Assembly: GCA_947491475.1 (NCBI GenBank)
Contig: CANLKN010000007.1
Coordinates: 1 to 57,659 of the forward strand
Origin: Akkermansiaceae bacterium
GTDB taxonomy: Bacteria > Verrucomicrobiota > Verrucomicrobiia > Verrucomicrobiales > Akkermansiaceae
Length of the DNA: 57,659 bases
Direction of reading: 5' to 3'
Within the stretch, counting starts at the first letter, position 1, and each line of letters starts with the position of its first letter. The notes beneath the pieces are model-generated. The model was not told the origin of the DNA, did no database searches, and worked only from the letters and a program-made list of their open reading frames with translations. Made by a program: the position numbers and the translations under genes. Shown here in pieces: positions 39,866 through 48,536 of this stretch.

Positions 39866-42325
39866 TCAAGGTGCCGCTGCGATGGTCTCCGCCTTGATCT
39901 CGGTGGCCAGCACTTCTTCGCGCAGGTCGCCACCCTTGCGGCGGCTCCACCACAGCACGACCGGTGCGGCAACGAAGATCGAGGAGTAGGTGCCGACGAC
40001 CAGGCCGATGAGAATCATCACCGAGAAATCACGCAGTGAAGATCCACCGAAGAGCGAGAGGATCGCCACGGTGATGATGGTGGTCGAGGAGGTCAGCACC
40101 GTCCGCGAGAGGGTGATGTTGATGGCCTCGTTCATGATGGCCTTGATGGAGCCGGTGCGGATCAGCAGGGTTTCCCGGATGCGGTCGAAAATGACGATGG
40201 TATCGTTGATCGAGTAACCGGCGATGGTCAGGATGGCGCCCACATGAATGAGTGACAATTCGCCGCCTAAAAGAACCACGATTCCGATGGAGATGATCAC
40301 GTCGTGAAGAATGGCGATGAAACCACCGAGTGCGAAGGCGAACTCGAAGCGCACCGTGATGTAGATCAGGATGCCGATGAGTCCCAAGGCGAGGGCAACC
40401 AGCGAGTCGCGCAGGAATGTGTCACCGATGAGCGCGGAGACCTCCTCCTTGCTGCTGTCGATCACAAAGTCATGGCTGCCATCCGGGTTGGCTGCGGCAT
40501 TTCGTTCGGCGAGCGCGGGAATGACCTCGCGAAGTTTATTGGTGACCGCCTCCGCGTCGCGGGTGTCAGTGCGAATGGTGAGGAGCGTTCCCGTCACTGG
40601 GTTTCCTTGTTCCTGAGGGTAGGCGGCTTTGGAGAGATTGAGGGGCTTCAGCGCCTTTTCCACATCCTCGAGCGGAACTTGCGCTTCCTTGCCCAACTGG
40701 AACTGGACCAGCGTGCCGCCTGTGAAGTCGATGCCTAAAGCCTTCTCTTGGCGGATGCCGAAAGCGGCGAAGGAGAGCAGCACGAGCAGCAGCGAGGCGA
40801 TGGCACAGGCACGGCGTTTGCCAAGGAAATCAAAATTCGTCGCTTTGAACAGATTGAAGAAGGAGAGTTTCTTGAGCAGGTTCAAGTCGATGCCCCAGCG
40901 GAACAGCACGCGGGTCACCAACAGGGCCGAAAACATTGATGCCACGATGCCGATGGTGAGGGTGACGGCGAAGCCTTTGATGGTGCCGCTGCCCATCCAG
41001 AAGAGGATGATGGCGGTGATGAGTGAGGTGAAATTTGAGTCGAAAATCGCGCTGAAGGCTTTTTCATAGGAAGCGGCAATGGCGTTCTTGAGGGATTTTC
41101 CGCCCGCCATTTCCTCACGCAAACGTTCGTAAATGAGCACGTTGGCATCCACCGCCATGCCGATGGTTAGAATCATACCCGCGATGCCGGGCAGCGAGAA
41201 AGTGAAGCCGAACATGGCCATCACGCCGAAGAGGATGATGCCATTTACCGCGAGGCCGAAGAGCGCGATGATTCCAGCCATGCGGTAGTAGAACAGGACG
41301 AAGACGCCGGTGATCGTCAAGCCGATCAAGCCGGCCCAGATGCCTTGCTCGACGACAGCGGCGCCGAGAGTGGGAGAAACGGTGCGCTCCTCATCGACGA
41401 CCAGCGGGTTTTCGAGAGGATTCATCAGCGCGTTGGCGAGGCCTTGCACTTCGCCGGGTTCGCGCAGACCCTCGATGATGAAATTCTTGCCGAGCGGGAC
41501 TTGGTTGACCACGGGCGCGCTGATCACCTCACCATCCAGCACGATCGCGATGCGGTCCTGTTGTGTCCGCATGTTCTTGGTCAGGGCGATCATCTTGTTC
41601 GTGCCATCGTTGTTGAGGGTGATGGCCACGGCATCCGCCTGCTGGGGCGAGGGGAAGGCACTGGCGATGTCCGATCCACCGAGGGCCATGCGGCGGTTGA
41701 GAAGAATCGGGCGGCTGTATTCGTTGCCGTCCTCGTCCTTGCCCTTGAGCGTGTAGGCGCGGTAGCCGGGTTCGATGACCTCACCATCTTGGACGCGCTG
41801 GGCAAGTGTTTTGCCATTCTCGCCCGGCTCTTCGCTACGTTCTGAAACTTTCCGCAATTCGAGCTTGGCGACTTTTTCCAGAGTGGCGCGCACGTTTGCG
41901 GATTCCTCGGGGCTGACGCCGGGCATTTGCACCAGGATGCCGTCAGTGCCTTGGCGGGCGATCAGCGGCTCGGTGGTTCCCATGCTGTTGAGGCGCTTCT
42001 CGATCACCATGATCGCCTGCGCCACTTGCTCATTGGTGATGGGCATTTTGATGCCATCGTCACCCTCACGTTCCTGGATGCGCAGTGAGAAGGATGATCC
42101 GCCAACGATGTCGATGCCGCCTTTGAGGCGTTCCTTGAGAGGGGTGGCGGCGAGGATGCAAAGCGCGCAAACGCCGAAGAGCAGGACGGTGCCGACGTTG
42201 CGCTTGCGCCGCTCGATCTCGGTGGCGAAATACCAGAAGAACAGGATCAGCAGGATCAAACCGATCACGAAGACCGTGAGCGGATCCGTGAGAAACGAGG
42301 ACGTGGCAAGCATGGACGGAAGCAT
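39866..42325 (-). CDS. secDF: Protein translocase subunit SecDF (fused)
   Basis: 819 residues joining SecD and SecF. The SecD part has GGIDIVGGSSFSLRI, the periplasmic domain with FIIEGLREPGEVQGLANAL and helices containing GMAVDANVLIYERLREEM. The SecF part starts with FDFLGKRRACAIASLL and continues GIDFTGGTLVQFQLG and AGYSINDTIVIFDRIRE. SecDF uses the proton motive force to complete protein export. yajC lies 55 bp upstream on the same strand and tgt before it, the classic tgt-yajC-secDF order. Confidence 0.96.
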   Translation of the reverse strand: MLPSMLATSSFLTDPLTVFVIGLILLILFFWYFATEIERRKRNVGTVLLFGVCALCILAATPLKERLKGGIDIVGGSSFSLRIQEREGDDGIKMPITNEQVAQAIMVIEKRLNSMGTTEPLIARQGTDGILVQMPGVSPEESANVRATLEKVAKLELRKVSERSEEPGENGKTLAQRVQDGEVIEPGYRAYTLKGKDEDGNEYSRPILLNRRMALGGSDIASAFPSPQQADAVAITLNNDGTNKMIALTKNMRTQQDRIAIVLDGEVISAPVVNQVPLGKNFIIEGLREPGEVQGLANALMNPLENPLVVDEERTVSPTLGAAVVEQGIWAGLIGLTITGVFVLFYYRMAGIIALFGLAVNGIILFGVMAMFGFTFSLPGIAGMILTIGMAVDANVLIYERLREEMAGGKSLKNAIAASYEKAFSAIFDSNFTSLITAIILFWMGSGTIKGFAVTLTIGIVASMFSALLVTRVLFRWGIDLNLLKKLSFFNLFKATNFDFLGKRRACAIASLLLVLLSFAAFGIRQEKALGIDFTGGTLVQFQLGKEAQVPLEDVEKALKPLNLSKAAYPQEQGNPVTGTLLTIRTDTRDAEAVTNKLREVIPALAERNAAANPDGSHDFVIDSSKEEVSALIGDTFLRDSLVALALGLIGILIYITVRFEFAFALGGFIAILHDVIISIGIVVLLGGELSLIHVGAILTIAGYSINDTIVIFDRIRETLLIRTGSIKAIMNEAINITLSRTVLTSSTTIITVAILSLFGGSSLRDFSVMILIGLVVGTYSSIFVAAPVVLWWSRRKGGDLREEVLATEIKAETIAAAP

Positions 42326-42350
42326 GGCGGGAATCAGAAGAAAAAATGAA

Positions 42351-42374
42351 GCGGCGGTCTGCGACCGTCGGCGG
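42351..42374. repeat. REP-like palindrome between yajC and secDF
   Basis: The plus strand reads GCGGCGGTCTGCGACCGTCG, GCGG: an inverted repeat CGGTC/GACCG around TGC. It shares its core with the units at 51771-51902 (CGGTC TAT GACCG), so it is a dispersed member of that family. Confidence 0.6.
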
Positions 42375-42380
42375 AATGGG

Positions 42381-42713
42381 TTATTTGGCGGCCACGTCCT
42401 TCTTCTGGACTGAGGTGATGGCCATCTTGTCGAACTCGATCATGGTTCCTTCGGCGACTTTCACGACCACGGTGTGTTCCTTGACGTTGTGGACGATGCC
42501 GTGGATGCCGGCCGAGGTGACCACCTTGTCGCCGGACTGGAGTGCGGCGATGCGCGCGGCTTGTTCCTTGCGCTGGCGCTGCTGCGGACGGATGAGCAGG
42601 AAATAGAACATCACGACCATCAGACCCATCATCACGAAGGGGCTGCCAAGCAGGCTGCCTGGGGCTTGGGGTGCGGTCTGGGCTTGGGCGAGGATGGTTA
42701 GAATCGGTGTCAT
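42381..42713 (-). CDS. yajC: Preprotein translocase subunit YajC
   Basis: 110 residues. One helix (FVMMGLMVVMFYFLLIRPQQRQRK, in parts, about 26-45) ends with the diagnostic LIRPQQRQRKE. The cytoplasmic part GDKVVTSAGIHGIVHNV is also typical. YajC associates with SecDF-YidC. The N-terminus is rich in Gln/Ala. Its ATG overlaps the TGA of tgt by 4 bp (ATGA), so translation is coupled. Confidence 0.95.
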   Translation of the reverse strand: MTPILTILAQAQTAPQAPGSLLGSPFVMMGLMVVMFYFLLIRPQQRQRKEQAARIAALQSGDKVVTSAGIHGIVHNVKEHTVVVKVAEGTMIEFDKMAITSVQKKDVAAK

Positions 42714-43843
42714 GTGTTTTCGGATCGGGTGTAGCGCCGGATGAAGGAATCCTTGTATTCGGGGAAATTTCCCGCGGTGATGGACTCCCGCGCCCCGGCG
42801 GCGAGGCGCAGGTAGAAATGCAGATTGTGGAAGGAAAGCAACCGCAAAGCGAGGATTTCACCCGCCCGGAAAAGGTGGCGGAGGTAGGCCCGGGAAAATC
42901 CGGCGACGTGCGGGTGCGCCGATTCACAGATTGGCCGCGGGTCCCTGGCGTGGATGAGGTTCTTAATGTGCAGCGGGCCGTCGAGGGTGAAGGCCACGCC
43001 GTGGCGGGCGACGCGGGTGGGCATCACGCAGTCGAACATGTCCACGCCGCGGGCGATCATTTCCAAAATCTGCGGCGGGGTGCCGAGGCCCATCGCGTAG
43101 CGCGGCTTGTCCAGAGGGAGAAACGGCACCGCGTTTTCGATGGCGCGGAACATTTCATGCTCCGGCTCGCCCACCGAAACGCCGCCGATCGCGTAGCCGT
43201 CGAAGCCCAGTTCGACCAGTTCGCGGGCCGATTGCTCTCGCAAATCGGCATAGATCGAGCCTTGGACGATGCCGAAATGGAGTTGCCGCCCGCCTCCGGA
43301 GCGCGGCTCGTTGGCGCTCACCCAATCCTTGCAGCGCCGCGCCCAGCGGGTCGTCAGCGCGAGGGATTTTGCGGCATAAACTTCGTCGCAAGGGTAGGGC
43401 GGGCATTCGTCGAAGAGCATGGCGATGTCCGAGCCGAGCGCGGCCTGGATTTCCATGCTGAGCTCCGGGGTGAGCAACATTTTTGAGCCATCGAGGTGGT
43501 TTTGGAACTTCACGCCCTCCTCGGTGATCTTTCGGAGTTTGGCCAGAGACCAGACTTGGAAGCCGCCGGAGTCGGTGAGGAACGGCTTTTGCCAGGTGGT
43601 GAAACCGTGCAGGCCACCCATTTCGCGAATCAACTCGTGGCCCGGACGCAACCAGAGGTGGTAGGTGTTTCCGAGGATGATCTGGGCACCGAGCTCCTCG
43701 ATTTCCGCCGGATGCAGCGTCTTGACCGAGCCTTGGGTGCCCACCGGCATGAAGATCGGCGTCTCCACCGTGCCGTGGGGCAAAACCAGCCGGCCGCTGC
43801 GGGCGGAACTTACGGAATCAGTGGATAGAACGGAAAAAGACAC
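42710..43843 (-). CDS. tgt: tRNA-guanine (queuine) transglycosylase with altered zinc site
   Basis: 377 residues from GTG 43843. Active-site motifs are normal: LTDSGGFQVWSL (general acid/base Asp), GIVQGS, GGVSVGE and the nucleophile Asp in MFDCVMPTRVARHG. The enzyme inserts preQ1 at position 34 of GUN-anticodon tRNAs. The structural zinc site is odd: the canonical C-x-C-x2-C before SRAYL is replaced by C306-E-S-A-H310-P-H312-V-A-G, with the fourth ligand H339 (LSFHNLHFY) kept. None of the three cysteines aligns. Either metal is held by Cys/His residues in a new spacing or it is lost. yajC is coupled downstream. Confidence 0.93.
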   Translation of the reverse strand: MSFSVLSTDSVSSARSGRLVLPHGTVETPIFMPVGTQGSVKTLHPAEIEELGAQIILGNTYHLWLRPGHELIREMGGLHGFTTWQKPFLTDSGGFQVWSLAKLRKITEEGVKFQNHLDGSKMLLTPELSMEIQAALGSDIAMLFDECPPYPCDEVYAAKSLALTTRWARRCKDWVSANEPRSGGGRQLHFGIVQGSIYADLREQSARELVELGFDGYAIGGVSVGEPEHEMFRAIENAVPFLPLDKPRYAMGLGTPPQILEMIARGVDMFDCVMPTRVARHGVAFTLDGPLHIKNLIHARDPRPICESAHPHVAGFSRAYLRHLFRAGEILALRLLSFHNLHFYLRLAAGARESITAGNFPEYKDSFIRRYTRSENT

Positions 43844-44085
43844 GGAAAGGGCGGGTGGGATAGGTGGGAAATTCCCGCCGGCCAAGCCAAAACCGGTTGT
43901 GGAACGGTCCCGGCCGAGAGCGGAGTGATCCGGCGTTTGACAGAAACCTTTCCAGACCGGCGGAGTTTTCATGCGGCCGCACGAAATATTTTCGAATAAT
44001 TTTCCGCTGGCGCAACTCAGACTGCCGAGTAATGTGCCGAACCGTTGCTCAAAACAACCAAACCACCAAAACAATACCACACCCT

Positions 44086-44310
44086 ATGAAACTGTTCCTC
44101 AGCGCCCTGTGCGCCTCATTCATTATCGCTCCGCTTTCTTTCGCCGATGGCTGTAAGAAAGAGTGCGACAAGGAAAAGAAAGAAGACACCATCCTCGCCG
44201 GCAAGTGCAAGAAGGAGTGCGACGAAGAGAAGGAAGAAGGCACCCTCCTCGCCGGCAAGTGCAAGAAAGAGTGTGACGAAGAAAAGGAAGAAGGAACTCT
44301 CCTCGTCTGA
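44086..44310 (+). CDS. Secreted peptide of three 18-residue cysteine repeats
   Basis: 74 residues. A signal peptide (MKLFLSALCASFIIAPLSFA) ends at residue 20. The mature part is exactly 54 residues, three perfect-length repeats: DGCKKECDKEKKEDTILA (21-38), GKCKKECDEEKEEGTLLA (39-56) and GKCKKECDEEKEEGTLLV (57-74). Each has one C-x3-C, a KK pair and an acidic E/D run. At DNA level the 54-bp units are 44146-44199, 44200-44253 and 44254-44307. No family recognised. Metal binding or disulfide-linked helices are possible. It has its own promoter region (divergent from tgt, 242 bp) and a strong terminator. Confidence 0.85.
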   Translation: MKLFLSALCASFIIAPLSFADGCKKECDKEKKEDTILAGKCKKECDEEKEEGTLLAGKCKKECDEEKEEGTLLV

Positions 44311-44340
44311 TTGTATTCTGCACAATAAACTATCATTCAA

Positions 44341-44370
44341 ACAGCCACCGGATTCACTTCCGGTGGCTGT
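44341..44370 (+). terminator. Strong hairpin terminator after the repeat peptide gene
   Basis: ACAGCCACCGGA and TCCGGTGGCTGT form a perfect 12-bp stem with a 6-nt loop TTCACT, followed by TTGGTTTT. It lies 30 bp after the stop of the peptide gene and 57 bp before the Nudix gene. Confidence 0.9.
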
Positions 44371-44427
44371 TTGGTTTTCAGCCGTTTGGGTTGACCGTCC
44401 AATGAATGCTTTTCAGTCTGAACCGCG

Positions 44428-44832
44428 ATGATTGAAGTGGTTTGCGGTGTGATCAGGAATGAACAGGGCTGTTTTCTCGCCTGTCTCAGGCCGCAGGGAA
44501 AACATCTCGGCGGCCAATGGGAATTTCCTGGTGGCAAGGTGGAAACCGGCGAATCCCCTGAAGCCGCGCTGGTCCGTGAGCTGCGCGAAGAACTCGGCGT
44601 GGAGGTGGCGGTGCGAGACTCCTTGGAATCCGTATGCTGGACCTATGACCGCGGCGCGATCCGCCTGCGGCCCTACCTCTGTGTGATCACCGGCGGAAAC
44701 CTGCATCCGCATGAGCATGAGCGGATTTGTTGGTGCGCGCCCGGCGATTTCGCGACTCTTGATTGGGCCGCTGCGGATCTGCCGATCCTCGATCAACTTC
44801 GGCAGCAAACCGCAGGTGAGATTTTGCCGTGA
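44428..44832 (+). CDS. mutT: MutT-type Nudix hydrolase
   Basis: 134 residues. The Nudix box is GGKVETGESPEAALVRELRE followed by ELGV (residues about 36-59), preceded by QWEFPGG, the pattern of MutT 8-oxo-dGTPases. It is expected to remove oxidised nucleoside triphosphates. CWTYDRGAIRLRPYLCVI and HEHERICWCAPGDF match the MutT fold. The downstream HNH gene starts 70 bp later on the same strand. MutT-like pyrophosphatases are varied, so the precise substrate is inferred. Confidence 0.87.
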   Translation: MIEVVCGVIRNEQGCFLACLRPQGKHLGGQWEFPGGKVETGESPEAALVRELREELGVEVAVRDSLESVCWTYDRGAIRLRPYLCVITGGNLHPHEHERICWCAPGDFATLDWAAADLPILDQLRQQTAGEILP

Positions 44833-44902
44833 ATTCGGCCTGGATTTTCGGTTGCCGTGGGCGATGGCTTTGCTAGTTTGCGGACGCATCGCAGGATCTG
44901 GT

Positions 44903-45514
44903 ATGAAATCCCTGTTGGACCATCCCGTGCTCGTGCTCAACCGGTTTTGGCAACCGGTGCACACCTGCTCGGTCAGGCGCTCGCTGCACTTGTTATGCAT
45001 CGGCCATGCAGAAGTCGTGCAAGTGGAGGGCGAGGAGCGTTTCAAGACCCATGACCTGTCTTCCTGGATCGGATACTCGGCGGCTTTTGATGGATCGGAC
45101 ATGATTCACGGCGCGCGCATCGCCATCCTTGTGCCGAAAATCGTAGTGCTCTCGATTTATGACCGCCTGCCACGGCTGGAGGTGCGGTTCAGCCGCCGCA
45201 ATGTGTTCCTGCGCGACCAGTTCACCTGTCAATATTGCACCAAGGTTTTTCCCGAAACGCAGCTCAACCTCGACCACGTGACGCCACGCGACAAAGGCGG
45301 GCGCACCACTTGGGAAAACATCGTCACCTCGTGTTTCCGCTGCAACACGCGCAAGGCGAACAAACTGCCGCACGAAGTGGGCATGCACCCACGCAGCAAG
45401 CCCTTTGCTCCTCGCTGGCGGCCGCTTTTCGGCCTCCACGAAAATGGCCTGGCGGATGAAAGCTGGAACCACTTCATCCAGCCCGACCGCGCAGAGGCGC
45501 GTCTATCCGCCTGA
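44903..45514 (+). CDS. HNH-endonuclease domain protein
   Basis: 203 residues from ATG 44903. An N-terminal half (LVLNRFWQPVHTCSVRRSLHLL) is followed by the zinc-HNH domain: CQYC (about 109-112), LNLDHVTPRDKGG, WENIVTSCFRCNTRK. All HNH and zinc residues are present. This architecture ('VLVLN..W.P......R.A..L') is widespread and annotated only as HNH endonuclease; a housekeeping DNA role is likely but unproven. It overlaps the convergent hprK by 12 bp. Confidence 0.87.
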   Translation: MKSLLDHPVLVLNRFWQPVHTCSVRRSLHLLCIGHAEVVQVEGEERFKTHDLSSWIGYSAAFDGSDMIHGARIAILVPKIVVLSIYDRLPRLEVRFSRRNVFLRDQFTCQYCTKVFPETQLNLDHVTPRDKGGRTTWENIVTSCFRCNTRKANKLPHEVGMHPRSKPFAPRWRPLFGLHENGLADESWNHFIQPDRAEARLSA

Positions 45515-46477
45515 TTGCGCCGCCGCCTTCTGCACGGCCATGTGGTCGAGCAAGCGTTGGTTGAATTCATCGGCCATATTGAATCCGAGCCGCCGCAGTT
45601 GTTGGTCGAGCGCGGCGATGGTCACCATGCGCGCGGTGTCGCGGCCGGGGGCTACCGGGACTTCCACATGCGATACCTGCTGACCGAGGATTTCGTAAGT
45701 CCTCTGTTGCAAGCCCAGGCGGTCCAGTTCGTTGAGGTCCGAGTGCGGCTTGAGCGTCACCACCAAGTCCAGCCGTTTTTCCGGCCGGATCGATGCCAGG
45801 CCGTAAAGGTTGGCCACGTTGATGATGCCGATGCCGCGGATTTCCATGTAGCCGCGCGAAAGGTCCGGCGAACTGGCCACCAGGTCGCCGCTCACGCGTT
45901 TCACGCGCACCATGTCATCCGCCACCAGCGAGGCACCACGCTCCAACAGCCCGATCGCAGTTTCGGATTTTCCGGAGCCGCTCTTGCCCATGATCAGCAC
46001 GCCCACTCCGCGCATGTCCACCATGCATCCATGCAGCGTGACGCTGGGTGCAAACTCGTGCTCCAACCGGATGGTCGCCGCGTTGAGGAAGTTCATAGTG
46101 ACTTCCGAGGTGCCGAAAACCGGGATTGATTTCTGGTTTGCCACCGCCATGAGCATCGGGTCCAGCTTTGCGCCGCGCGCCACCACCAGACACGGGATGT
46201 CGCGGTCGCACATCCTGCTGAAACGATCCACGCGCATTTCTTCCGGCAGTTTGCGCAGGTAGGAAAGCTCTGAAAATCCAAGCACCTGCACGCGTTTGCG
46301 GGCGAAATACGAGAAAAACCCAGCCAGCGCCAGACCCGGCCGGTTCATCGCCGGTTCGCTGATCCGGCGCTCGAATCCGACACGCTCGCCCAGCAGCGAC
46401 AAACCCAGCGCGGTGGCGTGCGAGTTGAAAAATTGTTCGATGGTGATGGAGGCGACGGTTTTGACGCGAGGAGGCAT
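45503..46477 (-). CDS. hprK: HPr kinase/phosphorylase
   Basis: 324 residues from ATG 46477. The N-terminal domain contains LGFSELSYL and CLVVARG; the kinase domain has the P-loop MGKSGSGKSETAIGLLERGASLVADD (in parts, about 157-182) and the HprK signature RGIGIINVANLYG. The enzyme phosphorylates HPr on serine and reverses it, linking PTS to carbon control. HprK in Gram-negative phyla often works with an incomplete PTS. No ptsH is visible in the window. Confidence 0.93.
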   Translation of the reverse strand: MPPRVKTVASITIEQFFNSHATALGLSLLGERVGFERRISEPAMNRPGLALAGFFSYFARKRVQVLGFSELSYLRKLPEEMRVDRFSRMCDRDIPCLVVARGAKLDPMLMAVANQKSIPVFGTSEVTMNFLNAATIRLEHEFAPSVTLHGCMVDMRGVGVLIMGKSGSGKSETAIGLLERGASLVADDMVRVKRVSGDLVASSPDLSRGYMEIRGIGIINVANLYGLASIRPEKRLDLVVTLKPHSDLNELDRLGLQQRTYEILGQQVSHVEVPVAPGRDTARMVTIAALDQQLRRLGFNMADEFNQRLLDHMAVQKAAAQSGG

Positions 46478-46573
46478 GGCCGGCAGCCAAGCAGATGCCG
46501 CGGGCCACGGCACGCGAAATCCTCCTCACCATTGCCGTTGACCGCAGCGGCCGGGGGTGGCATGGCTCCGCGC

Positions 46574-47626
46574 ATGTTTATTGATCACATCCGGATCTTC
46601 GCCAAGGCCGGCGACGGCGGCGACGGCATTGTTTCCTGGCGCCGCGAAAAATACGTGCCCCGCGGCGGGCCCGATGGCGGCGATGGCGGCGCGGGCGGCG
46701 ACGTCGTGCTTGTGGTCGATCCTTCGACCGACAACCTCCGCCAATATCACTTCGATCCCAAGCTCATCGCCGAGGACGGCAAAAAAGGCGCGGGCGGCCG
46801 CAAGACCGGCAAGGGCGGCAAACGCGTCATTGGCCGCGTGCCTCCGGGCACTGTCGTTTATCGCGCCAACGCAGCCACCGTGCAGGAAGCCGTCGAGTTC
46901 GAGCGCAGCGATGAAGGCATCGAGATGGACCCCATCGCCGACCTCACCGAGACCGGCCAGGAATTCGTGCTCTGCAAGGGCGGCGAACCGGGCAAGGGCA
47001 ACTGGAATTTTAAAACCGCCACCAACCGCACTCCCATCGAGCACACGCTCGGCACTCCCGGCGATCTCGGAGTGTTCTATCTGGAACTGCGCCGCATCGC
47101 CGATGCCGGGCTCGTCGGTTTTCCGAACGCCGGCAAGTCCACGCTGATCGGCAAACTCTCCGCCGCGAAACCCAAGGTCGCTTCCTATCCGTTCACCACC
47201 TTGCAACCGGTCGTCGGTGTCGTCGAGTTTCCCGGCTTCCGCCGCTGCACCATCGCCGACATCCCCGGTCTGATCGAAGGCGCTCATGAGAACCGCGGAC
47301 TCGGCCACGAATTCCTGCGCCACATCACCCGCTGCCGCGTGCTGCTCTTCGTGCTCGACATGGCCGGCAGCGAGGGCCGCGACCCGCTCTCGGATCTGGA
47401 AATCCTGCGCCGCGAGATCAAGGAATACGACGAGGAACTCTCCCGTTTCCCATGGAAGGTCGTCGCCAACAAGATGGACCTCGAAGGCGCGGCGGAACAC
47501 CTCGCTGCCTTCAAACAACGTTTCCCCAAAGTGGAGGTGGTCCCCATTTCCGCCGACACCGGCGAGGGCCTCGATGATCTGAGGCAAATGCTCGACAACG
47601 AGGTCGGCCACAAGTTGAGGGATTGA
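46574..47626 (+). CDS. obgE: GTPase ObgE/CgtA
   Basis: 350 residues from ATG 46574 (ATG 46562 also possible). The glycine-rich Obg fold starts MFIDHIRIFAKAGDGGDG and includes GGPDGGDGGAGGDV and GGRKTGKGGKR. The GTPase domain has G1 GFPNAGKST, G3 DIPGLIEGAHE, and G4 NKMDLE. It acts in 50S subunit assembly and stress response. The gene stands alone between divergent hprK and convergent ispE. A short palindrome CGTTCC-G-GGAACG (47628-47640) follows the stop. Confidence 0.96.
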   Translation: MFIDHIRIFAKAGDGGDGIVSWRREKYVPRGGPDGGDGGAGGDVVLVVDPSTDNLRQYHFDPKLIAEDGKKGAGGRKTGKGGKRVIGRVPPGTVVYRANAATVQEAVEFERSDEGIEMDPIADLTETGQEFVLCKGGEPGKGNWNFKTATNRTPIEHTLGTPGDLGVFYLELRRIADAGLVGFPNAGKSTLIGKLSAAKPKVASYPFTTLQPVVGVVEFPGFRRCTIADIPGLIEGAHENRGLGHEFLRHITRCRVLLFVLDMAGSEGRDPLSDLEILRREIKEYDEELSRFPWKVVANKMDLEGAAEHLAAFKQRFPKVEVVPISADTGEGLDDLRQMLDNEVGHKLRD

Positions 47627-47691
47627 TCGTTCCGGGAACGCCTTGGATGCGCCATATTGCCTCGCGCCGTCCCAACACCCGATTTTTAGGA

Positions 47692-48531
47692 TCAGTTGCC
47701 AGTGACGCCTGTCCAATGCCACAAGCCGGGGTCGAGTTCGTGGCGGGCGGCCTTGGCGAGTGCTTCGGCATCTTCGCCATGGTGGAGCACGGCAAACACG
47801 CAGGCTCCCGAGCCGGCAAGGAGTGCGGCGGCGGTTTCATAACGTGCCAGCAGCCATTGTTTCATTTCGGCAAGGAAACGATGTTTTTCAAAAACCGGCT
47901 GCTCCAGATGATTCACCAGCGAAAGTCCATCGAGATCCTGTGCGGCGTAGCGGACGTCCGGCAATTCCTTGGAACTGGCCCAACGAGCGTAGGCATCAGG
48001 AGTGGGAACCGTAAAATTCGGCTTCAACAACAAAATCCGCAGTGGGGCGGGCGCGGCAACCGCATGGATGATCTCACCGCGCCCACTGCAATGCGCCGCG
48101 CCGGGAGTGAGAAAAAATGGAATGTCGGATCCCAAAGACGCCGCGATTTCATGCAGGCGGGCCGCACCGGCCTTGCCGCCGCGCAGTTGATCGAGCGCGT
48201 GCAGGGTGGTCGCCGCATCGCTGCTGCCGCCGCCCAGGCCCGCGCCGTGGGGGATTCCCTTCTTGAGTGTGATTGAGAATTTGCAGCGCTCACCGGTCGC
48301 CGCCTCGTAGGCGCGCACCGCCTTGACCACCAGGTTGGTCTCGTCGGCCGGCAGTGTCGGGTCATCGCATCGAAACGAAAACTGCGTGCTTTCCTGAAAT
48401 TCCAGCGTGTCGGCGAGCCCCGGCAGCTTGACCATCAGGGTGTCGATGTCATGAAACCCGTCGTCGCGCTTGCCGAGCACTCGGAGCGACAGGTTGAGCT
48501 TGGCGGGGGCGTGGAATGTGTGGGTGCTCAT
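47692..48531 (-). CDS. ispE: 4-diphosphocytidyl-2-C-methyl-D-erythritol kinase
   Basis: 279 residues. GHMP-kinase motifs are PAKLNLSLRVLGKRDDGFHDI and the phosphate loop IPHGAGLGGGSSDAAT; SGACVFAV is the C-terminal motif. The enzyme catalyses the ATP-dependent step of the MEP isoprenoid pathway. It follows pgeF by 5 bp on the same strand, forming a two-gene operon. The family's usual length is matched. Confidence 0.95.
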   Translation of the reverse strand: MSTHTFHAPAKLNLSLRVLGKRDDGFHDIDTLMVKLPGLADTLEFQESTQFSFRCDDPTLPADETNLVVKAVRAYEAATGERCKFSITLKKGIPHGAGLGGGSSDAATTLHALDQLRGGKAGAARLHEIAASLGSDIPFFLTPGAAHCSGRGEIIHAVAAPAPLRILLLKPNFTVPTPDAYARWASSKELPDVRYAAQDLDGLSLVNHLEQPVFEKHRFLAEMKQWLLARYETAAALLAGSGACVFAVLHHGEDAEALAKAARHELDPGLWHWTGVTGN

Positions 48532-48536
48532 GGCAA

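Noticed and set aside
46526-47722. 398-codon open frame antisense to obgE
   Set aside because: Opposite a strongly conserved GTPase; translation has no domain.
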